46,578 nt of DNA from RFXV01 sp038150465 (GCA_038150465.1 JAYOTP010000018.1:1-46578), one strand, 5' to 3'; shown: positions 39,438-46,578, numbered from the stretch's first letter. A program made the numbers and translations. The notes: generated by a model from the letters alone, not told the origin.

Positions 39438-41591
39438 ATGCGCTTTTGGCATTCGTGCATCTTTCTTTCTCTCCTGACCCTTGGGAACTTAGGGGCACAG
39501 ACGATCGAGCTGTCTGAACTGTCGTCGGGTCAACCGCAACTGATCGGAGACCAGGCAGACTACATCATGGACCGCAGCCACCAACTGCAATGGGATGATC
39601 TGGGGTCCGTTCAGTTGGAACGATCCGATCAATCAGTGATCACTTTTTCCGAAGCCACCATGACCTATTGGTTTCGATTCCGTCTGCACTCGGAAGAATC
39701 GGTGGAAGGTAATTATGTGCTGGACATTCGCAACCCATTGCTCGATTCTGTGGATGTATACCTCGTACAGTCTGGCCAGCTCATCCGCGAGTACCACACA
39801 GGCGATCGTCTTCCGTACAGCAGCAGACCGCTGGAGTACAATTCATTCGCCTTTCCCATCTTTTCGCTGCACGAAGGGGAATTTGAGGTCCTAGTTCGGA
39901 TCCGCTCATCCGACCAGCTGCTCATTCCTTTCTATCTGGGTGAATCCCACTGGGTATCTGCCATCAAGAACAATCAGGAACTCATTTTCGGCATTTACAT
40001 CGGGCTGATGCTCGTCATGTATTTGTACAACGGCTTTATTTGGATCTCCACCCGAGACAACTCCTACCTCTACTACGTCACTTATGTAGGCTGTCTGATG
40101 ATCACGCAAATGATCCTCGAGGGAACTGCCTTCCATCGTCTTTTCCCCAACAGCCCAGCTGCCCACAATTTTGGCGTGGTCCTTTTCAGCTCCCTGACAG
40201 GAATTGCTGCCATGGAATTCACCCGCAAGTTCCTGGACTTAAAGAATTGTGTTCCCAAATTGAACAAGGGTCTATACGTATTCGAAGGGATCTATGTACT
40301 CGCTGTTGTTTTCCGTCTTTCGGGCATGGATGCGATGAGTTTTCGAATGCTCGATATCGGCGGATTGACATCCGCCCTCTATGTACTGGGCATGGCCATA
40401 TGGCTGGTACGCAGCGGGCGGGAGATCGCCCGTTTGTATCTGACCGCCTGGAGTTTCTTCATTGCGGGGGTACTGATCTACGTGATGAAGAATTTTGGAG
40501 TGCTGCCATTCAACACCCTGACCAGTAGCTCCATTCAGATCGGCTCTGCCATAGAGGTGGTGTTGCTCTCTTTTGCCTTGGCCAACCGCATCAATGTCTT
40601 GCGAAGCGAACGCGAGGAATCCCAGTTGCAGACATTGGAATTGACCCAGGAGAATGAGCGCCTCATCAAAGAACAGAACGCCGCGCTCGAAGGAATGGTG
40701 GCCCAGCGCACCAAGGAGCTCCAGGAAACCCTGAACAACCTGAAAGAAGCGCAAGCCCAGCTGGTCGAGGCGGAAAAAATGGTCTCACTCGGTCAGCTGA
40801 CCGCAGGGATCGCACATGAGATCAACAATCCGATCAACTTTGTCTCCTCCAATATCAACCCGCTCAGACGGGACATCCAAGATCTCACTGAACTCATTGG
40901 ATTGTATGAGCAATTGGAAAATGCCGAGTTCGAAAAAGACGAACGTAAAGAACTCGTCCAGCAGATCGCTGCCTTCAAGGAAGAGATCGACTTGAGTTTC
41001 CTGAAAACAGAGATCGATGAGCTGCTGAACGGAATCGATGAAGGGGCTTCACGCACTGCAGAGATCGTCCACGGCCTCCGGACTTTTTCTCGATTGGACG
41101 AAGGAGAATTCAAAGAATCCGACATACAGGAGGGATTGGATTCCACATTGGCCCTATTGAACTCCAAGGTCGGAGATCGGATCAGCATCCGCAAGGACTA
41201 TTCCGACCTCCCAATGGTCTATTGCAATGGAGGAAAACTCAATCAGGTCTTCATGAACCTTATGAGCAATGCGCTCTTTGCTATTGAGAAGAATTTATAC
41301 GACGGCCACATCGACCAAGGGGAACTGATCATCCGGACGAAAAAATCGCGCAGTACCATTGTCATCGAATTGGAGGACAACGGGTGTGGCATGTCCAAAG
41401 AAACCCGACAGAAGATCTTCGAACCCTTTTTCACCACTAAGGACGTGGGAGAAGGAACTGGATTGGGACTTTCCATCGCCTATACCATTTTGCAACAGCA
41501 CCATGCTCGGGTCGAAGTCCGCTCAGAGCTCAACAAAGGCAGTCGGTTCCGGATCACTCTTCCTAAAAACATTCGGGCCTTGATCTCATGA
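39438..41591 (+). CDS. 7TMR-DISM sensor histidine kinase
   Basis: A 717-residue kinase with a signal peptide (MRFWHSCIFLSLLTLGNLGAQ). A periplasmic 7TMR-DISM extracellular domain follows (about 25-165; carbohydrate-binding-like beta fold), then seven hydrophobic helices (about 175-385). A coiled coil (about 390-445) leads into HisKA with GQLTAGIAHEINNPINFV (His460). The ATPase domain has GGKLNQVFMNLMSNA, LEDNGCGMS, FFTTKDVGEGTGLGLSIA. It likely senses an extracellular ligand, perhaps a sugar. It was trimmed from a longer frame to the ATG that starts the signal peptide. It couples to the next gene by ATGA. Confidence 0.92.
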   Translation: MRFWHSCIFLSLLTLGNLGAQTIELSELSSGQPQLIGDQADYIMDRSHQLQWDDLGSVQLERSDQSVITFSEATMTYWFRFRLHSEESVEGNYVLDIRNPLLDSVDVYLVQSGQLIREYHTGDRLPYSSRPLEYNSFAFPIFSLHEGEFEVLVRIRSSDQLLIPFYLGESHWVSAIKNNQELIFGIYIGLMLVMYLYNGFIWISTRDNSYLYYVTYVGCLMITQMILEGTAFHRLFPNSPAAHNFGVVLFSSLTGIAAMEFTRKFLDLKNCVPKLNKGLYVFEGIYVLAVVFRLSGMDAMSFRMLDIGGLTSALYVLGMAIWLVRSGREIARLYLTAWSFFIAGVLIYVMKNFGVLPFNTLTSSSIQIGSAIEVVLLSFALANRINVLRSEREESQLQTLELTQENERLIKEQNAALEGMVAQRTKELQETLNNLKEAQAQLVEAEKMVSLGQLTAGIAHEINNPINFVSSNINPLRRDIQDLTELIGLYEQLENAEFEKDERKELVQQIAAFKEEIDLSFLKTEIDELLNGIDEGASRTAEIVHGLRTFSRLDEGEFKESDIQEGLDSTLALLNSKVGDRISIRKDYSDLPMVYCNGGKLNQVFMNLMSNALFAIEKNLYDGHIDQGELIIRTKKSRSTIVIELEDNGCGMSKETRQKIFEPFFTTKDVGEGTGLGLSIAYTILQQHHARVEVRSELNKGSRFRITLPKNIRALIS

Positions 41592-42682
41592 GCAAGGAAA
41601 AAGAGATAAGGGTCCTATACCTCGACGATGAACCGGCCAATCTGAATGCCTTCCGGGCGTCTTTCCGTCGGGAATTCGACATACGCATCACCAGCAATGG
41701 CGAAGAAGCTTTGGAGTTGCTTGGATCCTTCAAGCCGCAGATCGTCTTCAGTGACCAGCGCATGCCGGGAATGAACGGGACCGAATTCCTGGCCAAAGTG
41801 CACGAATTGAGGCCGCATACCATACGGATCCTTATCACTGCCTACACCGATGCCGACGAGATCATCAAGGCGGTCAATATTGGGCGCATCTACCGATTCA
41901 TTTCCAAGCCATGGATCGAAGAAGATCTCCGGCAGACCATTCTCAACGGTTATGACATCTACACGACCCGCCAGTCACTCGTGGAAAAGGTAGAGGAACT
42001 TCAAAAGACCAATGAAGAGCTCAACAAATTCATATACAGTGCCTCTCACGACCTCAGGGCGCCACTGATGTCGATCCTTGGTGTGGTCAAACTCTCCGAG
42101 CTCGACCCAATGGACGAATCCGCACGCAATCTCTTTCAGATGATCGAGAGCAGCGTGGTGCGCATGGATACCTTTATTTCGAGCATCATCGAATACTATC
42201 AGAATTCACGCTCTGTCCAGGACCTCCAGGAGATCGACTTCGCCGAGCTGGTCGATGAGGTCCGGGAAAACCTGAAGTTCTTTGAGGGCGCGAATGAAAT
42301 TCAATTTGATGTACAGATCGATCCGTGCCCAGATTTTGTGACCGATCTCTTCCGCCTGCGGATCGTGCTGAGCAACTTGATGTCCAATGCCATGAAATAT
42401 CAGCGACTCGAAGTGCATGAGCACCGAGTGGGCATCCAGGTGCTGTGTCAGGGAGATTCTGTAGAGCTGGTGGTGGAGGACAACGGAACAGGGATCGCGG
42501 AGGACCAGCAGGCGCTTGTATTCAATATGTTCCACCGTGCAGATGCCAAGAAAAGTGGTTCTGGCATCGGCCTGTACATCGTCAAAGAAGCGCTTGAAAA
42601 ACTCAGCGGGAGTATTGAACTCCGATCTGTCCCGGATCAAGGCACTACTTTTACCTGTTCGATTCCCAACCTGAAAAAATGA
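41588..42682 (+). CDS. Receiver domain-histidine kinase fusion
   Basis: A 364-residue soluble protein: receiver domain (1-125) with Asp13/Asp14 and phospho-acceptor Asp56 in FSDQRMPGMNG, then a coiled coil. A HisKA domain follows with FIYSASHDLRAPLMSILG (His154) and an ATPase domain with NLMSNAMKYQ, VEDNGTGIAEDQQ and GSGIGLYIVKEAL. The receiver is at the N-terminus, so it can be driven by phosphate from the upstream 7TMR-DISM kinase and pass a signal on through its own kinase core. It is coupled by ATGA to the genes on both sides. Confidence 0.92.
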   Translation: MSKEKEIRVLYLDDEPANLNAFRASFRREFDIRITSNGEEALELLGSFKPQIVFSDQRMPGMNGTEFLAKVHELRPHTIRILITAYTDADEIIKAVNIGRIYRFISKPWIEEDLRQTILNGYDIYTTRQSLVEKVEELQKTNEELNKFIYSASHDLRAPLMSILGVVKLSELDPMDESARNLFQMIESSVVRMDTFISSIIEYYQNSRSVQDLQEIDFAELVDEVRENLKFFEGANEIQFDVQIDPCPDFVTDLFRLRIVLSNLMSNAMKYQRLEVHEHRVGIQVLCQGDSVELVVEDNGTGIAEDQQALVFNMFHRADAKKSGSGIGLYIVKEALEKLSGSIELRSVPDQGTTFTCSIPNLKK

Positions 42683-43080
42683 GAATGCAGATACAGCGCG
42701 TTTGGATGATCGACGACAACTCGATCGACATGTATCTTCAGGAAGAGCTGATGCGTCGAAAAAATATCGGCACATCCTTTTCTCATTTCACCTCTGCCGA
42801 AAAGGTGATCGAACTCCTGAATGCATTGGCAAAACAGGAGGAACATGAACTTCCGGACCTCATCCTTCTGGACATTCACATGCCCAAGCTGGATGGTTTC
42901 GGTTTTCTGGAGGCATACTCAAAAACCGTGGATTCCTTCAGCAAACACCCGGTCCTGATGGTCATCTCTTCGACCATCATGAACTCGGACATTCAGAAGA
43001 TGCAAGGCCATCCGCTGGTGAGCGGAGTATTGAAAAAACCCCTTGAAGTAGATCAACTCAGGGCCATTCTCGAAGCTTGA
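42679..43080 (+). CDS. Single-domain response regulator (CheY/Rcp1-like)
   Basis: A 133-residue stand-alone receiver. Asp12/Asp13 lie in WMIDDNSID, the phospho-acceptor is Asp65 in LILLDIHMPKLDG, and the conserved Lys is in VLKKPLE. There is no output domain, so it acts as a phosphate relay or through protein binding. The extended loop before Asp65 is typical of Rcp1-like receivers that follow phytochrome-type kinases. It is the third gene of the coupled trio; its end is 14 bases from the convergent prfC stop. Confidence 0.92.
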   Translation: MRMQIQRVWMIDDNSIDMYLQEELMRRKNIGTSFSHFTSAEKVIELLNALAKQEEHELPDLILLDIHMPKLDGFGFLEAYSKTVDSFSKHPVLMVISSTIMNSDIQKMQGHPLVSGVLKKPLEVDQLRAILEA

Positions 43081-43094
43081 TAGCTTGAGACCGC

Positions 43095-44675
43095 TCAGTC
43101 TTCGGACTTGAGCCGGAATTGAAGTTTATCGTATTTCTCGATCGCCATCTGCAGGCTGAAGGACGAATCTGCCAGATACACCAAGCGATCGAATTTATCC
43201 CTGGCGACAAAGCGCTGTTTGAGTTTTCTGAATTCCTCAAGCTGTTTATCGTCCTCAGAAGTAAGCCAGCATGCCTTGTGGGCCGGATAGGATTCATAGC
43301 TGCATCGAGCGCCGTATTCATGCTCGAGCCGGTACTGGATGACCTCGTACTGAAGCGCGCCCACTGTGCCAATGATCTTCCGCCCGTTCGACTCCAGGGT
43401 AAATAGCTGGGCAACACCTTCATCCATGAGCTGGTCGATGCCTTTCGCGAGCTGTTTGGATTTCAACGGATCTTCGTTGTTGATGAATCGAAAATGCTCT
43501 GGACTGAAACTGGGAATCCCTTTGAAATTCAATGATTCCCCACTGCTTAGACCGTCGCCGATCCTGAAGTTGCCTGTATCGTGCAGTCCGACGATATCGC
43601 CCGGATAGGCCCGATCCATGATCGCCTTTCGCGAGGCCATAAAAGTGGTGGGGCTCGAAAACTTGATATCCTTTCCCAAACGCACGTGCTTGTACGGCTT
43701 ATTCCTTTCGAATACACCCGATACGATCTTGACAAAAGCCAGTCGGTCTCTGTGCTTTGGATCCATATTCGCGTGGATCTTGAAAACGAAGCCTGAAAAG
43801 CCCTCCTCATTGGGATGGACCATCCGCTCTTCGGCCTTTTTTGGCTGGGGATGAGGCGCTATGCGAACGAACACCTCCAGCAGATCCTGAACACCGAAAT
43901 TATTCAGGGCACTTCCAAAGAACACCGGCGATTGCATGCCTTTTTGATAGGCTTCCATATCAAAGGGCGGATAGACGCCCTGGATCAGTTCCGCTTCTTC
44001 CTTGAGCTTTTCAGAAGGCAGCTGCCCTACAAACTGCGCCAAGCGGGCATCCTCCAGCCCGTTGAGTTCCACCTGTTCTCCGATCTTCTGCTTGAGCTGT
44101 TCTGTAAAGAGGAGCAATTTGTCGTCTTGGAGATTGTAGACCCCCTGAAAATCCTGCCCCATGCCAATGGGCCAACTCATGGGCGTTACATTCAAACCGA
44201 GTTTCTGCTCCACTTCATCCAGAAGATCGAAAGCATCTCTGCCCTCCCGGTCGAGTTTATTGATGAAAATGATCAGCGGGATATTCCTCATCCGACTCAC
44301 TTCCACGAGTTTCTCTGTCTGTGCTTCCACGCCTTTGGCCACATCGATCACAACGATCGCCGAGTCCACCGCAGTCAGAGTTCGGTAGGTATCCTCTGCA
44401 AAGTCTTGGTGGCCCGGTGTATCGAGAATGTTGATCTTGCGCCCCTCGTACTCAAAGGCCATTACGGAGGTGGCAACAGAAATGCCTCTTTGCTTCTCGA
44501 TCTCCATGAAATCGGAAGTCGCTGTTCTCTTGACCTTATTCGATTTGACGGCTCCCGCCTCCTGTATCGCCCCGCCAAAGAGGAGAAGCTTTTCTGTTAA
44601 AGTGGTCTTGCCCGCATCCGGATGAGAGATGATCCCAAAGGTCCTTCTGCGCTTGATTTCTTCTTCGAGTGACAT
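43095..44675 (-). CDS. prfC: Peptide chain release factor 3
   Basis: A 526-residue translational GTPase that recycles RF1/RF2 from the ribosome. G-motifs: HPDAGKTT (18-25), RGISVATSVM, DTPGHQDF (85-92), NKLD (139-142). The RF3-specific tail includes FTLESNGRKIIGTVGALQYEV. Length and domain order are normal. It is divergent from the B12-regulator gene across about 100 bp, with a -7 box TATTTTTG upstream. Confidence 0.97.
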   Translation of the reverse strand: MSLEEEIKRRRTFGIISHPDAGKTTLTEKLLLFGGAIQEAGAVKSNKVKRTATSDFMEIEKQRGISVATSVMAFEYEGRKINILDTPGHQDFAEDTYRTLTAVDSAIVVIDVAKGVEAQTEKLVEVSRMRNIPLIIFINKLDREGRDAFDLLDEVEQKLGLNVTPMSWPIGMGQDFQGVYNLQDDKLLLFTEQLKQKIGEQVELNGLEDARLAQFVGQLPSEKLKEEAELIQGVYPPFDMEAYQKGMQSPVFFGSALNNFGVQDLLEVFVRIAPHPQPKKAEERMVHPNEEGFSGFVFKIHANMDPKHRDRLAFVKIVSGVFERNKPYKHVRLGKDIKFSSPTTFMASRKAIMDRAYPGDIVGLHDTGNFRIGDGLSSGESLNFKGIPSFSPEHFRFINNEDPLKSKQLAKGIDQLMDEGVAQLFTLESNGRKIIGTVGALQYEVIQYRLEHEYGARCSYESYPAHKACWLTSEDDKQLEEFRKLKQRFVARDKFDRLVYLADSSFSLQMAIEKYDKLQFRLKSED

Positions 44676-44695
44676 GCTGTTCTTTCAAGGGCAGG

Positions 44696-44703
44696 CAAAA
44701 ATA
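44696..44703 (-). promoter_or_regulatory. -7 box TATTTTTG of prfC
   Basis: Minus-strand TATTTTTG fits TAnnTTTG exactly, 20 bases before the prfC ATG at 44675. No TTG at a standard distance. Confidence 0.42.
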
Positions 44704-44709
44704 TGCAGT

Positions 44710-44738
44710 TTGTGAACCAAGCACCTTTTTTAGCGTTG
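44710..44738 (+). promoter_or_regulatory. Promoter of the MerR/B12 regulator (TTG-N18-TAGCGTTG)
   Basis: TTG (44710-44712), an 18-bp spacer and TAGCGTTG (44731-44738, one mismatch to TAnnTTTG), 38 bases before the GTG at 44777. A GCGTTAAA sequence at 44747-44754, also found in the first sigma-gene inverted repeat, lies just downstream. Confidence 0.48.
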
Positions 44739-44776
44739 CATTATCAGCGTTAAAAGAGTTCAAAGAGAAATTTCCT

Positions 44777-45691
44777 GTGGAAGTTCAATACAGCATAAGC
44801 GATCTGGAGCGCATCAGCGGGGTCAAGGCGCACACGATACGGGTATGGGAAAGTCGCTATGGACTCATCATTCCGCAGCGAACAGAAACCAATATTCGCT
44901 ACTATTCGGACAGTGATCTGAAGAAGATCATGAATGTGGCTTTCCTGGTGAATACGGGCCTGCGCATCAGTAAGGTCGCCGCAATGACAGATAAAGAGCA
45001 GCGAGCTCTGGTCCTGGATAAATCCAATGGAGGCCATGATCATCAGGGTACGCTTACCGCTCTGAAAGTTTCCATGATCGATTACGACCAAGACACTTTT
45101 GAACGCATCCTGAACCGCTGCTTGTTGAATATGGGTGCGGAGGAAGCCTTCAATTCAGTCCTGGGAGATTTCATTCGCCACCTCGGCATTCTTTGGCAGA
45201 CTGGAGCGATCAACGTTGCCCACGAACATTTTGTGACGGGGATCATCAAACAAAAACTCTTTTCCCTGATCGATCAGCTGACTGTGGCTCCAAGCACAGG
45301 ATCAAAGAAACACTTGCTCTTTCTGCCCGCTGGCGAACTGCACGAGCTCGGACTGCTTTACATGCACTTCCTGCTCAGAAAGAATGGACAGTACAGCTTG
45401 TTCCTCGGACAGGATGTTCCTCTGGAATTCGTCAAAGAGGCTGCTGACAAGATCGATCCCGAAGTCTTTGTAAGCATCTTTACCACCCATCCCGAAGAGG
45501 AGAATATAGAAAACTATCTACACGAGCTTGGATCGACCTTTCCTGGAAGAAAAAAGCAATTCTATCTGGCGGGATATCCCCTCAGAAACTTCCGAGGACC
45601 GCTCAATGATCAACGCATGAGCTTGTTCCGTACCATGGAGGACCTGCGTTCATTCGTGGTGAACACCTACTCCGAAAAGCAGTCTACATAG
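44777..45691 (+). CDS. MerR-family, B12-binding photoreceptor-type regulator (CarH/LitR-like)
   Basis: A 304-residue regulator. Its MerR helix-turn-helix (about 1-75) has YSISDLERISGVKAHTIRVWESRYGLI and NIRYYSDSDL. The helical B12-capping domain (about 90-175) has W-x9-EH (Trp140, Glu150, His151). The cobalamin-binding Rossmann domain (about 177-300) has PAGELHELGLL with the E-x-H-x-x-G cobalt-ligand motif (His189). These are the signatures of adenosylcobalamin-dependent light sensors that bind DNA in the dark and fall apart in light. The residue after Trp140 is Gln, where T. thermophilus CarH has His132. GTG at 44777 was chosen over a GTG at 44669 that would overlap prfC and the promoter. 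It precedes the sigma and crtI genes. Confidence 0.9.
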   Translation: MEVQYSISDLERISGVKAHTIRVWESRYGLIIPQRTETNIRYYSDSDLKKIMNVAFLVNTGLRISKVAAMTDKEQRALVLDKSNGGHDHQGTLTALKVSMIDYDQDTFERILNRCLLNMGAEEAFNSVLGDFIRHLGILWQTGAINVAHEHFVTGIIKQKLFSLIDQLTVAPSTGSKKHLLFLPAGELHELGLLYMHFLLRKNGQYSLFLGQDVPLEFVKEAADKIDPEVFVSIFTTHPEEENIENYLHELGSTFPGRKKQFYLAGYPLRNFRGPLNDQRMSLFRTMEDLRSFVVNTYSEKQST

Positions 45692-45715
45692 GGCTTTCCG
45701 GCCGATTCCCGTTTT

Positions 45716-45748
45716 TTGTTTAATTCTTTGCGTTAAATAATTAAACAA
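45716..45748. promoter_or_regulatory. Inverted repeat 1 upstream of the sigma factor gene (putative operator)
   Basis: TTGTTTAA (45716-45723) and TTAAACAA (45741-45748) are perfect 8-base inverted arms 17 bases apart, ending 4 bases before the -33 TTG. The interior has CTTTG and CGTTAA. It has the same geometry as inverted repeat 2. Confidence 0.7.
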
Positions 45749-45752
45749 ATTC

Positions 45753-45782
45753 TTGGTTCGCACACTTTCTTGTTTAACTTTG
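45753..45782 (+). promoter_or_regulatory. Promoter of the sigma factor-crtI operon (TTG-N19-TAACTTTG)
   Basis: TTG (45753-45755), a 19-bp spacer and a perfect TAnnTTTG box TAACTTTG (45775-45782), 26 bases before the ATG at 45809. The -7 box overlaps the left arm of inverted repeat 2. Confidence 0.75.
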
Positions 45783-45802
45783 GTCACGTTAAGTTTAAAC
45801 AA
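45770..45802. promoter_or_regulatory. Inverted repeat 2 covering the -7 box of the sigma promoter (putative operator)
   Basis: TTGTTTAA (45770-45777) and TTAAACAA (45795-45802), again 17 bases apart. It spans the -7 box, the expected transcription start and nearly reaches the ATG, so a bound protein would block transcription. The interior again has CTTTG and CGTTAA. Confidence 0.72.
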
Positions 45803-45808
45803 AAGGCT

Positions 45809-46315
45809 ATGTCTACCATCGAATTCAACCGTCTGATCGTCTCCCATCAGCAGTTTCTCAACCAGTTGGCCATGAAATTGACCAAAAGTGTTGACGATGC
45901 AGAAGACCTCTTACAAGACACCCTCTTCAAGGCATTGAAGAACAAGGACAAGTATCAGGAGGGAACGAATCTGAAGGGTTGGCTCTACACGATCATGAAG
46001 AATACGTTCATCAATAACTACAGAAAGAAAAAGGTGCAGAACACCTTCATTGATGAAACGGACAACAAATATTTCATCAACAGCAGAGAGGCAGAGAAAG
46101 AGGCTCGGACAGATTCCAGGGTGGATCACGACTATCTGATGCGTCAGATCGACTCAGTGGACAAGCATTATGTGGACACCTTCATGATGCACTACAATGG
46201 CTACAAGTACGAGGAGATCGCTGAGATTTTGGATATTCCGTTGGGTACGGTAAAAAGTCGGATATTCTTGGCCCGCAGAAAAATGATGGAAAAACTCATG
46301 GACTACCGAATCTGA
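45809..46315 (+). CDS. ECF-type sigma-70 family RNA polymerase sigma factor
   Basis: A 168-residue group 4 sigma factor. The region 2 helix has DAEDLLQDTLFKALKNKDKY and GTNLKGWLYTIMKNTFINNYRKKK; region 4 has DTFMMHYNGYKYEEIAEILDIPLGTVKSRIFLARRKM. No anti-sigma gene is adjacent. The ATG at 45809 lies just after inverted repeat 2; an upstream TTG frame would place the operator inside the coding sequence. The phytoene desaturase gene follows 10 bases after the stop, so the sigma factor and the carotenoid genes share a message. Confidence 0.93.
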   Translation: MSTIEFNRLIVSHQQFLNQLAMKLTKSVDDAEDLLQDTLFKALKNKDKYQEGTNLKGWLYTIMKNTFINNYRKKKVQNTFIDETDNKYFINSREAEKEARTDSRVDHDYLMRQIDSVDKHYVDTFMMHYNGYKYEEIAEILDIPLGTVKSRIFLARRKMMEKLMDYRI

Positions 46316-46325
46316 TCCGCCTTTC

Positions 46326-46578
46326 ATGCCAAACCTCCCCCATGCATGTGTGATAGGTGCCGGATTCGCAGGTCTCTCCGCAGCTTCTCATCTTTCCAAA
46401 AAAGGATTTCGTGTCACTCTGATCGAAAAGAACGATCAAGCCGGTGGCAGGGCCCGTCGCTTCGGATCTGAAGGATTCACCTTCGACATGGGCCCCTCAT
46501 GGTATTGGATGCCCGACGTATTCGATCACTTTTTTGACTCATTGGATTCGAGCACTCAAGAGCACTATCAGCTCAAAA
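46326..46578 (+). CDS. crtI: Phytoene desaturase (CrtI family), N-terminus only
   Basis: The first 84 codons of an FAD-dependent carotenoid desaturase, cut by the right edge. Visible motifs are the dinucleotide-binding CVIGAGFAGLSAASHLSKKGFRV (GAGFAG), then IEKNDQAGGRARRF and FDMGPSWYWMPDVF, the CrtI-family pattern GGRA...GPSW. It would convert phytoene towards lycopene in carotenoid synthesis. The start ATG at 46326 lies 10 bases after the sigma gene stop. Related desaturases such as CrtD/CrtN cannot be excluded from so little sequence. Confidence 0.85.
   Translation, partial: MPNLPHACVIGAGFAGLSAASHLSKKGFRVTLIEKNDQAGGRARRFGSEGFTFDMGPSWYWMPDVFDHFFDSLDSSTQEHYQLK

Noticed and set aside
1..46578. 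Mobile element, prophage, defence island or CRISPR in the window
   Set aside because: No transposase, integrase, phage, restriction or Cas proteins were seen and no regularly spaced repeats; most genes are conserved chromosomal ones.

Overview
The window looks like an ordinary chromosomal stretch of a Bacteroidota bacterium, probably a Flavobacteriales relative with base composition a little above 50% GC (judged by eye, not computed). The signs are a TonB-dependent receptor with an N-terminal carboxypeptidase-regulatory-like domain, a DUF4249-type lipoprotein, LytS/LytTR signalling, a 7TMR-DISM histidine kinase, a MerR - sigma factor - crtI carotenoid locus, and promoters of the Bacteroidota type (TTG, 17-23 bp, TAnnTTTG). 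I saw no rRNA, tRNA, insertion sequence, prophage or CRISPR array. Coding density is very high and many genes are joined by ATGA or TGATG overlaps.

Layout. 1-5185 (minus): a four-gene overlapping operon, LysM protein - SGNH esterase-like - SGNH esterase-like - MBOAT O-acyltransferase, read here as an envelope O-acylation module. 5371-10383 (plus): an M23 peptidase, a carboxypeptidase-regulatory-like secreted protein, a TonB receptor and a small conserved protein. 10391-11901 (minus): an RluA-family pseudouridine synthase and panB. 11957-15299 (plus): a DUF4249-like lipoprotein, dnaK and a DUF6435-like small protein. 15372-18234 (minus): a lipoprotein - LytS - LytTR operon and clpS. 18269-27536 (minus): DUF1015 - yggS - DnaQ/degenerate GIY-YIG protein - tpiA - prmA - a 1459-residue secreted protein of unknown function. 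27603-28424 (minus): an M48 lipoprotein. 28545-34961 (plus): thrS-infC-rpmI-rplT, a terminator, then an SH3 protein - acyl-CoA carboxylase beta - rimM. 35004-39349: lpdA, a DUF5362-like protein, ridA, pabA/trpG and pepD on alternating strands. 39438-43080 (plus): a translationally coupled trio, 7TMR-DISM kinase, receiver-kinase and single-domain receiver. 43095-44675 (minus): prfC. 44777 to the right edge (plus): a CarH/LitR-like B12 photoreceptor regulator, an ECF-type sigma factor and the start of a phytoene desaturase.

The most noteworthy part is the right end. The MerR-family regulator keeps the adenosylcobalamin-binding signatures of CarH (W-x9-EH and E-x-H-x-x-G). The sigma gene that follows has a textbook promoter flanked and overlapped by two inverted repeats of identical geometry (TTGTTTAA-N17-TTAAACAA), 54 bp apart. 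This suggests a light- and B12-controlled switch that acts on carotenoid genes through a dedicated sigma factor. Other points of note are an infC that seems to start at CTG, a proofreading-type exonuclease fused to a GIY-YIG domain that has lost its catalytic residues, an internally duplicated giant exported protein, and back-to-back -7 boxes between panB and the DUF4249-like gene.
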